In this document: in pieces, positions 27,015 to 37,112 of the stretch | Layout of the letters: each line of letters starts with the position of its first letter | Numbering within the stretch: the first letter of the stretch is position 1 | Assembly (NCBI GenBank): GCA_030681035.1 | Contig: JAUXUI010000032.1 | Coordinates: 62,001-126,000, forward strand | Direction: 5' to 3' | Source of the DNA: Lysobacteraceae bacterium | Lineage (GTDB): Bacteria > Pseudomonadota > Gammaproteobacteria > Xanthomonadales > Xanthomonadaceae | Length of the DNA: 64,000 nucleotides | Program-made: the position numbers and the translations under genes | Notes under the pieces: generated by a model | The model's input: only the letters and a program-made list of their open reading frames with translations | What the model was told of the DNA's origin: nothing | Databases searched by the model: none

Positions 27015-28466
27015 ATGAGGCTGTTCGGTGCGCGCATTGCGCTGCTGGCCTTGCTTGTGCTCGCGTACGCGCTCGCCTTTCAAGGCACCCGCGGGCTGTT
27101 CACCACCGATGAGGGTCGCTACAGCGCGGTGGCGTTGAACATGCTTGAACGCAGCGATTTCATCACCCCGCAACTGAGCCACGACGTGGCGCATTACACC
27201 AAACCGCCACTCACCTACTGGGTGATTGCCGCCAGTGTTGCGCTGTTTGGTGCCAATGAATGGGCGGTCCGCCTGCCCAACGCGCTGGCTTTTGCGCTCA
27301 CCGTTTGGCTGTGTTTCGCCATCGGCAAGCGGCTTGATCGCGAACACGCCGGTTGGGCGGCGCTGATTTACGCCAGCATGGCATTGCCCTACCTCGGCGC
27401 GCATTGGCTCAACACCGATACTTTGCTGACCTTGTTCGAAACCCTGGCTGCTTTGGGTTTTATCGCTGCGCTACTTGATGCTGGCCGACCACTGCGCCAG
27501 GCATTGCTGCTGTGGACAGCGCTGGGCCTGGCATTTTTGACCAAGGGGCCGCCGGGCCTGCTCGGTTTCGCGGCATTGGCGATTGCGGCATTTACCTGCC
27601 CGCCGCTGCGACCACGCCTTGGCCGCCTTGGTGCGCGCTGGGGTTGGCTGCTGTGGCTGGCCATCGCCGCGCCGTGGTTTGTGGTGTTGATCGTGCAGCA
27701 TCCGGGTTTGCTGGATTATTTTTTATACGATGAAGTCGCCGCACGGGTGCTCAGCGACAAGCATGGCCGCAGCCCGGGCCTGTACGGACTGATCAGCGTT
27801 TATCTGCCCACCCTGCTGCTCGGCACGCTGCCGTGGGGCGTGCGCCTGCTTGGCGCTTTACGCCGGCCATGGCCCAGCCCTGCCAGCCTGCGCAACGATC
27901 CCGGCCTGTGGCTGCCACTGCTGTGGTTCACCGTGCCGCTGCTGGTGTTTTTTCTGGCGCAGTCGCGCATGCCGTTGTACCTGCTGCCGCTGTGGGTGCC
28001 TCTGGCGTTGCTGATTGCTCGCACCCTGCCATCGGGTCCGCCAAGGTTGGCGCGCGGTGGCTGGCTGCTGCTGGGCCTGTGGCTGGCCACGCTGATTGCG
28101 TTGCGCGGGTTTGCCGCACACGCGCCGATGCATACCGACGACCGGCAACTGGCACAGGTGATGCGTGAGCAAGGCGCTGATGCACCAGAACTGGTATTCG
28201 TGGAAGATTCGCCACGTTTCGGGCTGCGCCTGTATCTCGGTGCCAATATCGAACGCGCCCGCATCAATCAGGCCACCACACGCTACGAACAAAGCCTGGC
28301 CGACCTGTTGGCCGAGCCGCCGCAGTGCCGCACGTTTGTTGTCAAACGCAGCAGCGAGCACAACCTGCAAGAGGCCGCCACCCACCTCGGCCGTCCCATG
28401 CAATCCCTTGGGGCTGGCACCGGGCGGTTTCATTGGTATCGTGCGACAGGCGACACTTGTCCGTAA
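27015..28466 (+). CDS. ArnT-like membrane glycosyltransferase (GT83/GT39 type)
   Basis: The 483-residue integral membrane protein has about 11-12 hydrophobic helices. The first periplasmic loop holds the catalytic-type motif TTDEGRYSAVALNML, with KPPLTYWV and LTKGPPGLLGF further on, as in ArnT and related lipid-linked sugar transferases. Such enzymes move a sugar from a polyprenyl phosphate to lipid A or another periplasmic acceptor. Donor and acceptor cannot be told from sequence, and no arn genes are nearby. GGGGAG precedes the ATG at 27015. Confidence 0.88.
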   Translation: MRLFGARIALLALLVLAYALAFQGTRGLFTTDEGRYSAVALNMLERSDFITPQLSHDVAHYTKPPLTYWVIAASVALFGANEWAVRLPNALAFALTVWLCFAIGKRLDREHAGWAALIYASMALPYLGAHWLNTDTLLTLFETLAALGFIAALLDAGRPLRQALLLWTALGLAFLTKGPPGLLGFAALAIAAFTCPPLRPRLGRLGARWGWLLWLAIAAPWFVVLIVQHPGLLDYFLYDEVAARVLSDKHGRSPGLYGLISVYLPTLLLGTLPWGVRLLGALRRPWPSPASLRNDPGLWLPLLWFTVPLLVFFLAQSRMPLYLLPLWVPLALLIARTLPSGPPRLARGGWLLLGLWLATLIALRGFAAHAPMHTDDRQLAQVMREQGADAPELVFVEDSPRFGLRLYLGANIERARINQATTRYEQSLADLLAEPPQCRTFVVKRSSEHNLQEAATHLGRPMQSLGAGTGRFHWYRATGDTCP

Positions 28467-28495
28467 CCTCTTTCATTATTGATTGGAGCCATGCC

Positions 28496-29797
28496 ATGCG
28501 TCTTACCCTGCTTGCAGCCGCCTTGTTGGTAGCAACCGGTTCACTCGCTGCGCAAACCACACCCGATGCCCAAGCTGCCGCCAAAGCCGTTGCCAACGAT
28601 GTATTGGCTTGGCGCCGCGATATCCACGCGCACCCGGAACTGGGCAATCGCGAAACCCGCACCAGCAAACTGGTTGCCGATCACTTGCGCAAGCTCGGGA
28701 TGCAGGTGCGCACTGGCATCGGCGGCACCGGGGTGGTGGGCATTCTGCGCGGTGGCAAGCCCGGCCCACGCATTGGCCTGCGTGCCGACATGGATGCACT
28801 GCCGGTGACCGAGCGCGGCGATCTGCCATTCGCATCGAAAGTCACCACACAATATCGCGGCCAGACCACCGGGGTGATGCATGCCTGCGGCCACGACACC
28901 CACACCGCTGTGTTGATGGGGGTGGCTAAGGCGCTGGCCGCGATGCGCACCGACTTGCCGGGCGAGGTGATGTTCGTGTTCCAGCCAGCCGAGGAAGGCG
29001 CGCCCGAGGGCGAAGAAGGTGGCGCCGCGCGGATGCTGGCCGAGGGCCTGTTCGCCGACTTCAAGCCCGAGGCGATGTTCGGCCTGCATGTGATCGCCGG
29101 CATTCCCTCGGATGTGATCGCGGTACGCCCCGGCCCGTTCATGGCCGCCTCGGACCGCTTCACCATCACGGTGATTGGCCGCCAAACCCATGGCGCGAAA
29201 CCGTGGGGTGGCATTGATCCGATCATCACCGCCGCGCAGATCGTCACCTCGGCGCAAACCTTGGTCAGCCGCCGCGCTGAACTCACCCGCGCGCCGCTGG
29301 TGCTGAGTTTCGGCGCGATCAACGGTGGCATTCGCTACAACATCATTCCCGACTCGGTCGAACTGGAAGGCACCATCCGCACCTTCAAGCCGGACATGCG
29401 CGACGAGGTGTTTGCCGGCCTGCGCAACATGGCCGAACACATCGCCGCCGCCAACGGTGCGCGGGTGGAAATGCAGGTGCCGGCTGGCGACGGCACCCCG
29501 GTGCTGGTCAACGACCCGGCCCTGACCGTGCGCGCCCACGACAGCCTGCTGCGCGCCGCCGGCCCCGGCAAGGTGATCGAGATCGACCCGATCACCGGCG
29601 CCGAGGATTTCGCCGACTACGCCAATGAAGTGCCGTCGGTGTTCTTTTTCGTTGGCGCCACCCCGCCGGAGCGCGACATGAAGACGGTGGCAAGTAATCA
29701 CTCGCCGGATTTCTACGTCGATGAGGCCGCCACCCTGCCGCTGGCCACCCGTGCAATGTTGCAGGTGAGCATGGATTATCTGTACGGCGTCAAGTGA
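28496..29797 (+). CDS. Exported M20-family amidohydrolase / carboxypeptidase
   Basis: The 433-residue protein has a signal peptide (TLLAAALLVATGSLAA) followed by an M20D-type amidohydrolase. Landmarks are DIHAHPELGNRETRTSKLV, GLRADMDALPVTE, the metal ligands in HACGHDTH near residue 128, the PAEEG catalytic glutamate, a dimerisation domain containing THGAKPWGGIDPI, and NHSPDFYVDE near the end. Relatives release amino acids from N-acyl or auxin-like conjugates; the natural substrate is unknown. The start at 28496 is preferred over an upstream out-of-frame ATG. Its TGA overlaps the GTG of the next gene. Confidence 0.92.
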   Translation: MRLTLLAAALLVATGSLAAQTTPDAQAAAKAVANDVLAWRRDIHAHPELGNRETRTSKLVADHLRKLGMQVRTGIGGTGVVGILRGGKPGPRIGLRADMDALPVTERGDLPFASKVTTQYRGQTTGVMHACGHDTHTAVLMGVAKALAAMRTDLPGEVMFVFQPAEEGAPEGEEGGAARMLAEGLFADFKPEAMFGLHVIAGIPSDVIAVRPGPFMAASDRFTITVIGRQTHGAKPWGGIDPIITAAQIVTSAQTLVSRRAELTRAPLVLSFGAINGGIRYNIIPDSVELEGTIRTFKPDMRDEVFAGLRNMAEHIAAANGARVEMQVPAGDGTPVLVNDPALTVRAHDSLLRAAGPGKVIEIDPITGAEDFADYANEVPSVFFFVGATPPERDMKTVASNHSPDFYVDEAATLPLATRAMLQVSMDYLYGVK

Positions 29798-31134
29798 AGG
29801 CATCGCCAGCACGCTGGGCACCCTGGCTGGCAGCCGCTGCCGGACTGGTGTTCACCGTGCTGGTGTTCTATCCGGGCTATCTGAGTTTCGATTCGGCCGA
29901 CCAGTGGCAGCAGGCGCGGCACGGTGTCTACAACAGCCTGCACCCGCCGCTGCAGGCGATGCTCTGGCATTACCTTGATCGGTTCTGGCCGGGCCCGGGC
30001 GGCATGTTCACCCTTCAGGTGATGCTGTATTGGGCAGGTCTGGCATTGCTGGTTGCACAACTCAAGGCATCGGCCGCGCTGCGCGTGGGGTTGGTGTTGA
30101 TGCTTGGGCTGTGGCCACCGCTGTTCGGGCTGATGCCGCATCTGTGGAAAGACGTGCCGATGGCGGCGTTGCTGGTGTTGGCAAGCGCGTTGTTGCTGCA
30201 CGATCTGCGCCGGCCGGCTCTGGTTACACGCGTTTCCGTCTTGGGCTGCCTCGTCCTGATCTGCGCCCTGCGCCACAACGCACTGCCGGCCGTGGTGCCG
30301 CTGGCCGGCTGGCTGGTCTGGCGCGAAGCGGCACTGCGCCAATGGCCGCTTTCATCGTCAGTCAAACTGCTTGCCACCGTGTTGCTCAGCGCCGCATTGC
30401 AATGGCTCGCCAGCCTGCCCGCGCGTGCGCCCTCGGTGACACCTGCCGACAGCCCGTGGTCAGTGGTGGCGCTGTGGGATATCGCGGCGGTGTCGCTGGC
30501 CGAAAACCAGTTGCTGTTTCCGCCCGGATTCGCCCGTGCCAATGTCGATCTGGTCCTGCTGCGCGAGCGCTTTTCGCCGTACAGCAATACCAGCCTGTAT
30601 AGCGACGATGCGTTCCGCCACAGCCTGTTCGTGCCTTACAGCGATGCCGAACGCGCGCGATTGCGCCGTGCATGGCTGCAACTGCCCTTCGCACATCCCG
30701 CCGCCTATTTCGCGCACCGAGCCCGCTTGAGCGCACTGCTGTTCGGGTTGCACCCGGACGTATTGCCTGACCGCATGATGCTGCTGCCGGGGATCGAACC
30801 GCTTGCCGACAACCCACCGGTCAGCGCCAATCACGGCACCCTCAATCGCCTCGTACAAAACGGGCTGAACGCACTGATCGATACCCCGCTGTTTGCCGGT
30901 TGGCTGTATCTGTTGCTGAGTGTGGCGCTGGCCGTTGTCGCCTGGCGCCGCCGCACCCAGCCGCAGGCGCGGCTGGTGTTGCTGCTGCTCGGCTCGACAT
31001 GGCTGTACAGCCTGCCTTTGACGCTGATCGCCGGCAGTGCCGAATTACGCTACCTGATCTGGCTGCTGCAAGGCAGCACGATATCCGTCGCGATGCTGTA
31101 CTTGCGCCCGGCGCCGGTACAATCAGCGCCATGA
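29794..31134 (+). CDS. Polytopic membrane protein of unknown function, glycosyltransferase-like
   Basis: The 446-residue protein has about 9-10 hydrophobic segments. The first loop [26 protein letters not shown] has the acidic-plus-HPP character of GT-C membrane glycosyltransferases, but I do not recognise a family. A large soluble loop lies at about residues 230-330. The GTG start at 29794 overlaps the M20 gene stop (GTGA), and its TGA overlaps the queF start (ATGA), so the three genes form a coupled unit. The coupling to queF has no obvious functional meaning. Confidence 0.7.
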   Translation: MKASPARWAPWLAAAAGLVFTVLVFYPGYLSFDSADQWQQARHGVYNSLHPPLQAMLWHYLDRFWPGPGGMFTLQVMLYWAGLALLVAQLKASAALRVGLVLMLGLWPPLFGLMPHLWKDVPMAALLVLASALLLHDLRRPALVTRVSVLGCLVLICALRHNALPAVVPLAGWLVWREAALRQWPLSSSVKLLATVLLSAALQWLASLPARAPSVTPADSPWSVVALWDIAAVSLAENQLLFPPGFARANVDLVLLRERFSPYSNTSLYSDDAFRHSLFVPYSDAERARLRRAWLQLPFAHPAAYFAHRARLSALLFGLHPDVLPDRMMLLPGIEPLADNPPVSANHGTLNRLVQNGLNALIDTPLFAGWLYLLLSVALAVVAWRRRTQPQARLVLLLLGSTWLYSLPLTLIAGSAELRYLIWLLQGSTISVAMLYLRPAPVQSAP

Positions 31135-31955
31135 ACACGCCCGAAAACTCTCTACTCGGCAAACCCGTCAATTACGCCACCAGCCACGATCCAGCGCTGC
31201 TGTTTGCGATTGCGCGTGCCGACAACCGCGCCGCACTCGGCGTTGGCGACGCGCTGCCGTTCCATGGCGTGGATATCTGGAATGCCTACGAACTGGGCTG
31301 GCTCGATGCGCGCGGCAAGCCGCGGGTGGCGATGGCCGAGTTCCGGGTTCCAGCCGACTCGCCGAACCTGATCGAGTCCAAAAGCTTCAAGCTCTACCTT
31401 GGCAGCCTCGCCCAGCACCGCGTTTCCAGCAGCGATGCGCTGCGTGCCCTGCTCGGCGGTGATTTGTCACAGGCGGCCGGCGCGCTGGTCAGCGTGGTGC
31501 TGACCCCGGTTACCTCAACCCATCTGCCATTCGAAGCGCTGCCCGGCGAGCTGATCGATGACCTGCCGATCAGCATCGATCACTACGGCCCGCCGCACCC
31601 CGGGTTTTTGCAGCATGATGCCGAAGTCGTGGTCGAGGAATCGCTGGTCTCGCACCTGCTGCGCTCCAACTGCCCGGTCACCGGCCAACCCGATTGGGGC
31701 AGCGTGCAGATCGCCTATCGCGGCCCGCGCATCGACCGCGCCGGCCTGCTGCGCTATCTGGTCAGCTTCCGCCAGCACAGCGCGTTTCACGAGCACTGCG
31801 TCGAGCATATTTTTGTCGATGTGCTGGCGCGCTGCGCGTCAGCCCAATTGAGCGTGTACGCGCGCTACACCCGTCGTGGCGGGCTGGATATCAACCCCTG
31901 GCGCAGCAATCGCCGCGGTGTTGATCCCGGCAACCCGCGACTGCTACGGCAGTAA
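31131..31955 (+). CDS. queF: NADPH-dependent 7-cyano-7-deazaguanine reductase QueF (long form)
   Basis: This 274-residue bimodular QueF reduces preQ0 to preQ1 in queuosine tRNA modification. It has LGKPVNYA at the start, the signature [11 protein letters not shown] near residue 85, the catalytic cysteine in [12 protein letters not shown] near 188, and the C-terminal module with [13 protein letters not shown] and [16 protein letters not shown]. The ATG overlaps the stop of the upstream membrane-protein gene. A TACAAT box lies 7 bases upstream and could give an internal, nearly leaderless promoter. No other queuosine genes are in the window. Confidence 0.97.
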   Translation: MNTPENSLLGKPVNYATSHDPALLFAIARADNRAALGVGDALPFHGVDIWNAYELGWLDARGKPRVAMAEFRVPADSPNLIESKSFKLYLGSLAQHRVSSSDALRALLGGDLSQAAGALVSVVLTPVTSTHLPFEALPGELIDDLPISIDHYGPPHPGFLQHDAEVVVEESLVSHLLRSNCPVTGQPDWGSVQIAYRGPRIDRAGLLRYLVSFRQHSAFHEHCVEHIFVDVLARCASAQLSVYARYTRRGGLDINPWRSNRRGVDPGNPRLLRQ

Positions 31956-31989
31956 GCAGCACTGAAGCCAATGGATCCCGTAGCGGCAG

Positions 31990-32019
31990 TTGACATGCGT
32001 GTCACCTGTGGTTTACATT
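31990..32019 (+). promoter_or_regulatory. Promoter and palindromic operator of the RelE/HigA module
   Basis: TTGACA (31990-31995) and TACATT (32014-32019) are spaced by 18 bases. The palindrome TGACA-TGCG-TGTCA (31991-32004) covers most of the -35 box and part of the spacer, a good position for autorepression by the antitoxin. Transcription would start near 32026. Confidence 0.65.
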
Positions 32020-32025
32020 TTCATT

Positions 32026-32319
32026 GTGTTCACCATCCTCACCACCGCCACGTTCGACCGTTGGCGTGCGACGTTGCGGGACCGACAGGCACGCATGCGC
32101 ATCACGGCTCGTTTGAAGCGGGTTGAGCTTGGCAACGTGGGCGACGCCAAGAGTGTTGGTGGCGGCGTGTCTGAGTTGCGCATCGACTACGGCCCGAGCT
32201 ACCGACTGTATTTCACGCGGCGCGGCTTTGAAGTCATCGTCTTGCTGTGCGGTGGTAACAAGTCCACTCAGGCACAGGACATTAAGGCAGCGCAGGCCAT
32301 TGCTGCACAACTGGAGTAA
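32026..32319 (+). CDS. RelE/ParE-superfamily toxin (HigB-like)
   Basis: The 97-residue protein matches the addiction-module killer group related to HigB/RelE: FTILTTATFDRWRATLRDRQARMRI, a LGNVGDAKSVGGGVSELRIDYGPSYRLYF core and VLLCGGNKSTQAQDIKAA near the end. These toxins typically cleave mRNA or block translation or replication. The start is probably the GTG at 32026 (protein begins M-FTILTT); the longer reading from 31990 would translate the promoter. Transcription may begin at this GTG, making the message leaderless. The antitoxin starts 3 bases after its stop. Confidence 0.87.
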   Translation: MFTILTTATFDRWRATLRDRQARMRITARLKRVELGNVGDAKSVGGGVSELRIDYGPSYRLYFTRRGFEVIVLLCGGNKSTQAQDIKAAQAIAAQLE

Positions 32320-32322
32320 CCC

Positions 32323-32619
32323 ATGGGCACCATTACACTCAAGCGTTGGGATGCAGCCAATGACCTGCGCGACGAAGACGACATCGTTGCTTACCTTGCC
32401 GCCATCGGTGAGGAAAATGACCCGGCATTGATGCTGGCCGCGTTGAACGATGTGGCCCGCGCGCGCAACATGAGCAAGCTGGCCGAAGCAGCGGGGCTTA
32501 CCCGCCAAGGCCTCTACAAGGCGCTGGCCGATGGCGGCAACCCGAGTTTTGCCACCGTGGCGAAAGTGGCCGCCGCGCTCGGATTTCGCCTCGCGTTGGT
32601 ACCGGACCGAAGCGCTTGA
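32323..32619 (+). CDS. Helix-turn-helix antitoxin (HigA-like)
   Basis: The 98-residue protein matches the addiction-module antidote group paired with RelE-type toxins. The N-terminal part is LKRWDAANDLRDEDDIVAYLAA and the C-terminal half is a DNA-binding domain, MSKLAEAAGLTRQGLYKALADGGNPSFATVAKVAAALG. It should neutralise the toxin and repress the shared promoter through the TGACA/TGTCA palindrome. The toxin-first order is typical of this group. The stop is followed by about 100 bases with no feature. Confidence 0.9.
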   Translation: MGTITLKRWDAANDLRDEDDIVAYLAAIGEENDPALMLAALNDVARARNMSKLAEAAGLTRQGLYKALADGGNPSFATVAKVAAALGFRLALVPDRSA

Positions 32620-32724
32620 TGCAGTGTCCGACCACGACTTGCCACTGCGCGAGGCCGGCGGCTAACCGAGCGCGAAACTCAACCTGGTGTTACCGACTGA
32701 TAACCACCCATTTGCACCGCGCGC

Positions 32725-33762
32725 TCAGTCGGCCGCAGGCGGCAGCAGTTCCACGCTGATCTGCACCCGCCGGTTGGGCGCCAGGCAATCACGCAAGCGG
32801 ATGGCGTTACCGGGTGGGCAACTCAATGCCGGGCTGCTGTCGCCGCGCGCATCGGCGTGTATCAGCGCAGCGCTGATACCGGCACCGAGCAACCATTCGC
32901 GCACACTATCGGCACGGCGTTGTGAGAGTTCCAGATTGTAGGCACCACCACGACCGCGCAACTGATCGGCGTGGCCGGTGAGCATGATGGCCTGCAACTG
33001 CCAGCCGTCCGCCTGTGCCTGCTGCAGATGCACGAGCAACACATCAAGCGCGTCAAGGTCGGTGATGTCGGTGATTGCACTGCGGTCGAACGCGAAATGC
33101 ACAGCTCCCATGATCTGCGGTGGCGCTGGCAGCGCTGCGGCCGGGGTCGGCGTTGCTGCGGCAGGCGGCAGGCATTCGGCACTGGCAACATCAGCGCGGG
33201 CAATCAGCTCTTCGGCGATCTGCACATAGGGCTGCGCATGGCGCCATTGCTGCTGATTGTATTCGTTGCCGGCATGCACCAATTCGACTTCGGCACAGGC
33301 GGCCAATGCGGCGGCACAGCTGAAGCCGGGCGCTTGGTGCAAGCTGCCGAGCCGCTGCCACAAATCCGGTCGCAGCCGCTTGGCATCGTTCACCAGCGGC
33401 GTGTCGGTGCCCGGATCGTTGCCGTTTTCCAGTGCCTCGGCGAGCAGCGCGGATTGCTCCAATGATGCCTGCGGAAAATCGCTGCGATCATTGCGCGAAT
33501 ACTCATGAAACGACACATCAAGCCAGCACTGCGCCTTGGCCAGATGGTAGTCGGCGAGTGGTCGGCCAGCCGCATTGATCGCCTCAAGGCGATCTTGTTG
33601 CACCTGATACTGCGCGTGATCGGCATAAATCGCCTCATCACTGATGCGCTGTGAGGGCGGGGTGAGTTGCGGCTCGGCAGCCAACACGGATGCCGCGAAC
33701 AGGGCCAGCGATAACGAACCGGCAAGAGCATTGCGAAGTGGTGTCGGCATGGTGGTTCCCAT
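32725..33762 (-). CDS. OmpA-family outer-membrane protein
   Basis: The 345-residue protein has a signal peptide (LAGSLSLALFAASVLA) and a helical N-terminal half with no recognised domain (RLEAINAAGRPLADYHLAKAQCWLDVSFHEYSR). A C-terminal OmpA/MotB peptidoglycan-binding domain starts near residue 215, with IMLTGHADQLRGRGGAYNLELSQRRADSVREWL and APNRRVQISVE. It is the last gene of the giant repeat-protein operon. Its ATG overlaps the stop of the beta-barrel gene by one base (TAATG); MPTPLRN four codons in is an alternative start. It probably anchors the system to the cell wall. Confidence 0.9.
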   Translation of the reverse strand: MGTTMPTPLRNALAGSLSLALFAASVLAAEPQLTPPSQRISDEAIYADHAQYQVQQDRLEAINAAGRPLADYHLAKAQCWLDVSFHEYSRNDRSDFPQASLEQSALLAEALENGNDPGTDTPLVNDAKRLRPDLWQRLGSLHQAPGFSCAAALAACAEVELVHAGNEYNQQQWRHAQPYVQIAEELIARADVASAECLPPAAATPTPAAALPAPPQIMGAVHFAFDRSAITDITDLDALDVLLVHLQQAQADGWQLQAIMLTGHADQLRGRGGAYNLELSQRRADSVREWLLGAGISAALIHADARGDSSPALSCPPGNAIRLRDCLAPNRRVQISVELLPPAAD

Positions 33763-36700
33763 TACTTGGCGTTTGCGTACGGGTTGGACTTGAACAGGTT
33801 TTCATCGAACTTGAAGCGGATGCGCAAGAACGCGCCGCGCTGCGTGTACTCGTAACCGCTGAGGTCGGCATCACCATCAAAGCCGCTCCAGTTGTAGCCC
33901 ACGCTCAGCCACAAATTCTGGCGCAACAGGCGGCCCACTTCGGCGCCGTAGGCATACTGCCGTGCGCCTTCATCGCCGGTGAAAATGCTGCCCAGTGCGC
34001 CAATGTCCCAGTTTTCGGTGATGTCGTAGACCGCACGCCCGGACAGCAGTACGCCACGGAAATTGCTGTCAACGGTGTTCAGGCCCGGGGTGGCGAAGCG
34101 ATCATGCTGCCACTTGCCGGCGATGCGGCCAGTCAACCACCACGGCCGTGACGGATGCCAGTCCGAATGCGCGGATACGATGTGGGCGCGCACGCGCAGA
34201 TCGCTACCCAACGCTGCATTGCCGGGTACCGGCGGGACGCCGCCGAGGCTGAGGCCGCTCTCGTCGGACTCCAGCTTGTACTCGTAGCGCAGCAACGCAT
34301 TGACCCGGTTATGGTCGTTGTCGCGATAGGCCAGACCAACCTGGAAGCGGTTCTGCAACACATCGCCACGCGCGGCGTAGTCGGTCAACAGCAGATAGTT
34401 GCGGCCAAGCAAGGTCCAGTCGCGATCGAGCTTGCGCGCCACCGTCACTTGCCACAGCGCGGTGTCGAACTTCTCGTCCGATGGCGTGCCGGCGACATCA
34501 TCGCTACGGCGCAATTCGATGCGGGTCGAGCCACGCCACAGTGGGTGCGCGGTGTAGTCGATGCCAAAAAATACCGCCGTGGCATCGCCAGTGTTGCCGG
34601 AGATCACGTTGACATGCTCGGCACCGGTGGTGATGCGCACGCCCTCGGCAATATCCCAGCCGGTGCGCACCCCGGATGCGGCCTGGATGTCACGACCGCT
34701 GATGGCATCGCGCATCCGGTATTCACCGTAGACGTTGGTGTCGCGCAGGTAGGTCTGCTCGGTACCGAATACGAAGGTATTGGCCTTGCGTCCGGTTGTG
34801 GTGATGCCCAGCGGGCTGGACAGGCCGGTTTCCTGCTCGTAGCGCGCATACAGGCGCTGGCGCTCACGCAACTGGTAGTCGCTGCCTAGCGCGAAACGGT
34901 CGCGATCCACGCCATTCACCGAGGTTTCCACCTCACCGGTCAAACCCAGCTTGTCGGTCACCTTGTATCCGGCACCCAGATGCACGGTGTCGCTGCTGAG
35001 CCGGGTGCCGATCGGCAGATTGCTGGCGGTGTTGCCCTGCAGGCCGTTGCTGATGATCGGCAAGCCCGTGAGTGGGTCGAGCGGCTGCTGGCCAAAACCA
35101 AGAGCACCACCAGCGGCACCGGTGGCAACGCTGCCCAAGCCGCCGTTGCGGTCGGAGAACGGCGAGGCACCGAGGAACGATGAGGTGGCTCCAACAGTTT
35201 CGTTGAGCGAGCGCAGACCCAGATCGAAGCTCAGCCGCTCGCTGGCCTGCAGCCGCGCACCGGCGCCGGCGGCGGTACGATGGCCGCCCTGCGGGTTGCG
35301 ATCCTCCGAGCGCAGGCCTTCGGCATACAGTCGCACGCGTTCGCTGGCCTGCACGCCGAAATTGGCACTGTACTCGGCACGGCCACCGTAGAGTGGCGAC
35401 GATGGATTGTTGAACTCCGGGTCCGAGCGCCCGGCATACAAGCGCGCATCAAACACCTCGCCGGCATGATCGAACTCCATGCGCCAGGCATCGCCAGTGA
35501 CATTGCCACTGCGATTGGCGAGGTTGCCGAAAGTCTGATTGACCGGGTTGGTGTTGATTTCGGAAGTGGCCTTGGCCCACTCGCCCACCAGATGGGTGTT
35601 CTCGGCAAAGCGCACGCTGGCGTTGACGCTGCCCATCTCGAACCCGGCAAACGGGTTTTCATCCTTGACCCAGGAGCCACCGACTTCCAGCCACGACAGC
35701 AGTTTCACCTGCGCATCGCCGCCATACACCCAGGCCTGCTCGCTGCCCTGATCGACCTCGTAGGTGATGCGCAATGAAACCGGATTGAGATCGGCGTCGA
35801 AGGCCGGCAGGAACTGGGTCAACAGCACGCGGCCGGAGAACGGCTCGAAGGTGTAGTCGGCGAAGCGCTGGAATGGGCGCACGCTGAGAATGCGCGAGGG
35901 CTGATTGCGGTCACGCACCACCACTTCCACCCGCTCACTGCCTTCCAGCACGGCGTTGTTGCGCAGGCCATACGGGCCGCTGCCCTGGCTCGGCAATTCC
36001 TCGACGACCTGACGCAGCGAATCGCGGAAGGCGAACACATTGCCGCGTACCCGCTCGCTTTCCGGATGCCAGTTGAAGCCGGTGACGGTGCGGTTGTAGG
36101 TGCCAAGGCTACGCGCACGCGGTGCGCCTTCGCCCAGGGTGCCAGAGCGCGCACTGACCGCATCGCCGGTCTGCAAGTCGCCATACAGCAGGTAACTGCG
36201 ATCCTTGTCGATGCGCAGGTAAACCCGCTCGGCAGAGCGCGCATCGAAACCACGGATCGAGGAATCACCATAGACCGGATAGAACTCCTCGGGGCGGATA
36301 TCACGCAGCAAACGGGCGCGGGTTTCCTTGTCCGAATCGTAGGCGGCGGTGAGTAGCGCATCGCCCTTGACCTTGCCTTTGAGGAAGAACGCGGCGCGAC
36401 CGGCACCACTGGCCTTGCCGCCGTTGAAGCCGCGCTCCCAGCGGCGAATCTCCTGCTCGAAGCCATCGCCGTTGCGGGTCGGCGAAATCAGGCCCGGCTT
36501 TTTGTCGCGCAGGTTGATGATGCCTTCGAGCAAACCCACCGCCAGCATGTCGCGCACATCGGGCACGAAGCTGACCACGCCCTGTGCGCTGTTGCCACCA
36601 GCGGTAACGCGCAGCAACACATCCTGCGCTTCGGCCGGTGCCAGCAAATCGAACCGCGCCACGCCATCGACCAGCAGCACCTGGGTTCCGGCAGTCGCAC

Positions 36701-37112
36701 GGTCGAGATCAAGCCGGCCGGGCCCCAGTTCATCGCTGCCGGCACCGTGCAGGCGGATACGGCCACCGCTGACTTCAACGGTAGCGAAACGCTTGCCCTT
36801 GACCGGGCTGCCATCGGCGGCGAAAGCGCTGAGCGTTACCGGCGTTGGCGTCTGGCCATCGGCGGGGCGATTGTTGGCCGCCACTTCGACCACCAGCCGG
36901 TCGATGTCGGCGTTGATCGCGTAATCGAGCGTCGTCGGTGACTGCCCGGCCAGCACCTGTGGTGCGGCAGCGGTGGCAGCATGCGCCGGCGAAGCGGGCA
37001 GCCGTGCGGCCGGATCATCAAGCAGCGGCACGAAACGATCCTGCGCGTTGACCGCGCCCGCCAACAACAGCAGCGTAGCGAAACCTGCGTGGGAGAAACC
37101 GGCGCGCATCAT
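33762..37112 (-). CDS. Large outer-membrane beta-barrel protein, partner of the giant repeat protein
   Basis: The 1116-residue exported protein has a signal peptide (GFATLLLLAGAVNA). An Ig-like domain follows near residues 75-185 (NADIDRLVVEVAANNRPADG, PVTLSAFAADGSPVKGKRF). From about 230 onward comes a long series of amphipathic beta strands with alternating aromatic residues, ending in IRFKFDENLF. The strand pattern resembles TonB-dependent or LptD-size barrels, but no TonB box or plug domain is visible. The ATG overlaps the stop of the giant gene by 4 bases and its own stop overlaps the OmpA-family start. A role in displaying or exporting the giant protein is inferred from context only. 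Confidence 0.8.
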   Translation of the reverse strand: MMRAGFSHAGFATLLLLAGAVNAQDRFVPLLDDPAARLPASPAHAATAAAPQVLAGQSPTTLDYAINADIDRLVVEVAANNRPADGQTPTPVTLSAFAADGSPVKGKRFATVEVSGGRIRLHGAGSDELGPGRLDLDRATAGTQVLLVDGVARFDLLAPAEAQDVLLRVTAGGNSAQGVVSFVPDVRDMLAVGLLEGIINLRDKKPGLISPTRNGDGFEQEIRRWERGFNGGKASGAGRAAFFLKGKVKGDALLTAAYDSDKETRARLLRDIRPEEFYPVYGDSSIRGFDARSAERVYLRIDKDRSYLLYGDLQTGDAVSARSGTLGEGAPRARSLGTYNRTVTGFNWHPESERVRGNVFAFRDSLRQVVEELPSQGSGPYGLRNNAVLEGSERVEVVVRDRNQPSRILSVRPFQRFADYTFEPFSGRVLLTQFLPAFDADLNPVSLRITYEVDQGSEQAWVYGGDAQVKLLSWLEVGGSWVKDENPFAGFEMGSVNASVRFAENTHLVGEWAKATSEINTNPVNQTFGNLANRSGNVTGDAWRMEFDHAGEVFDARLYAGRSDPEFNNPSSPLYGGRAEYSANFGVQASERVRLYAEGLRSEDRNPQGGHRTAAGAGARLQASERLSFDLGLRSLNETVGATSSFLGASPFSDRNGGLGSVATGAAGGALGFGQQPLDPLTGLPIISNGLQGNTASNLPIGTRLSSDTVHLGAGYKVTDKLGLTGEVETSVNGVDRDRFALGSDYQLRERQRLYARYEQETGLSSPLGITTTGRKANTFVFGTEQTYLRDTNVYGEYRMRDAISGRDIQAASGVRTGWDIAEGVRITTGAEHVNVISGNTGDATAVFFGIDYTAHPLWRGSTRIELRRSDDVAGTPSDEKFDTALWQVTVARKLDRDWTLLGRNYLLLTDYAARGDVLQNRFQVGLAYRDNDHNRVNALLRYEYKLESDESGLSLGGVPPVPGNAALGSDLRVRAHIVSAHSDWHPSRPWWLTGRIAGKWQHDRFATPGLNTVDSNFRGVLLSGRAVYDITENWDIGALGSIFTGDEGARQYAYGAEVGRLLRQNLWLSVGYNWSGFDGDADLSGYEYTQRGAFLRIRFKFDENLFKSNPYANAK

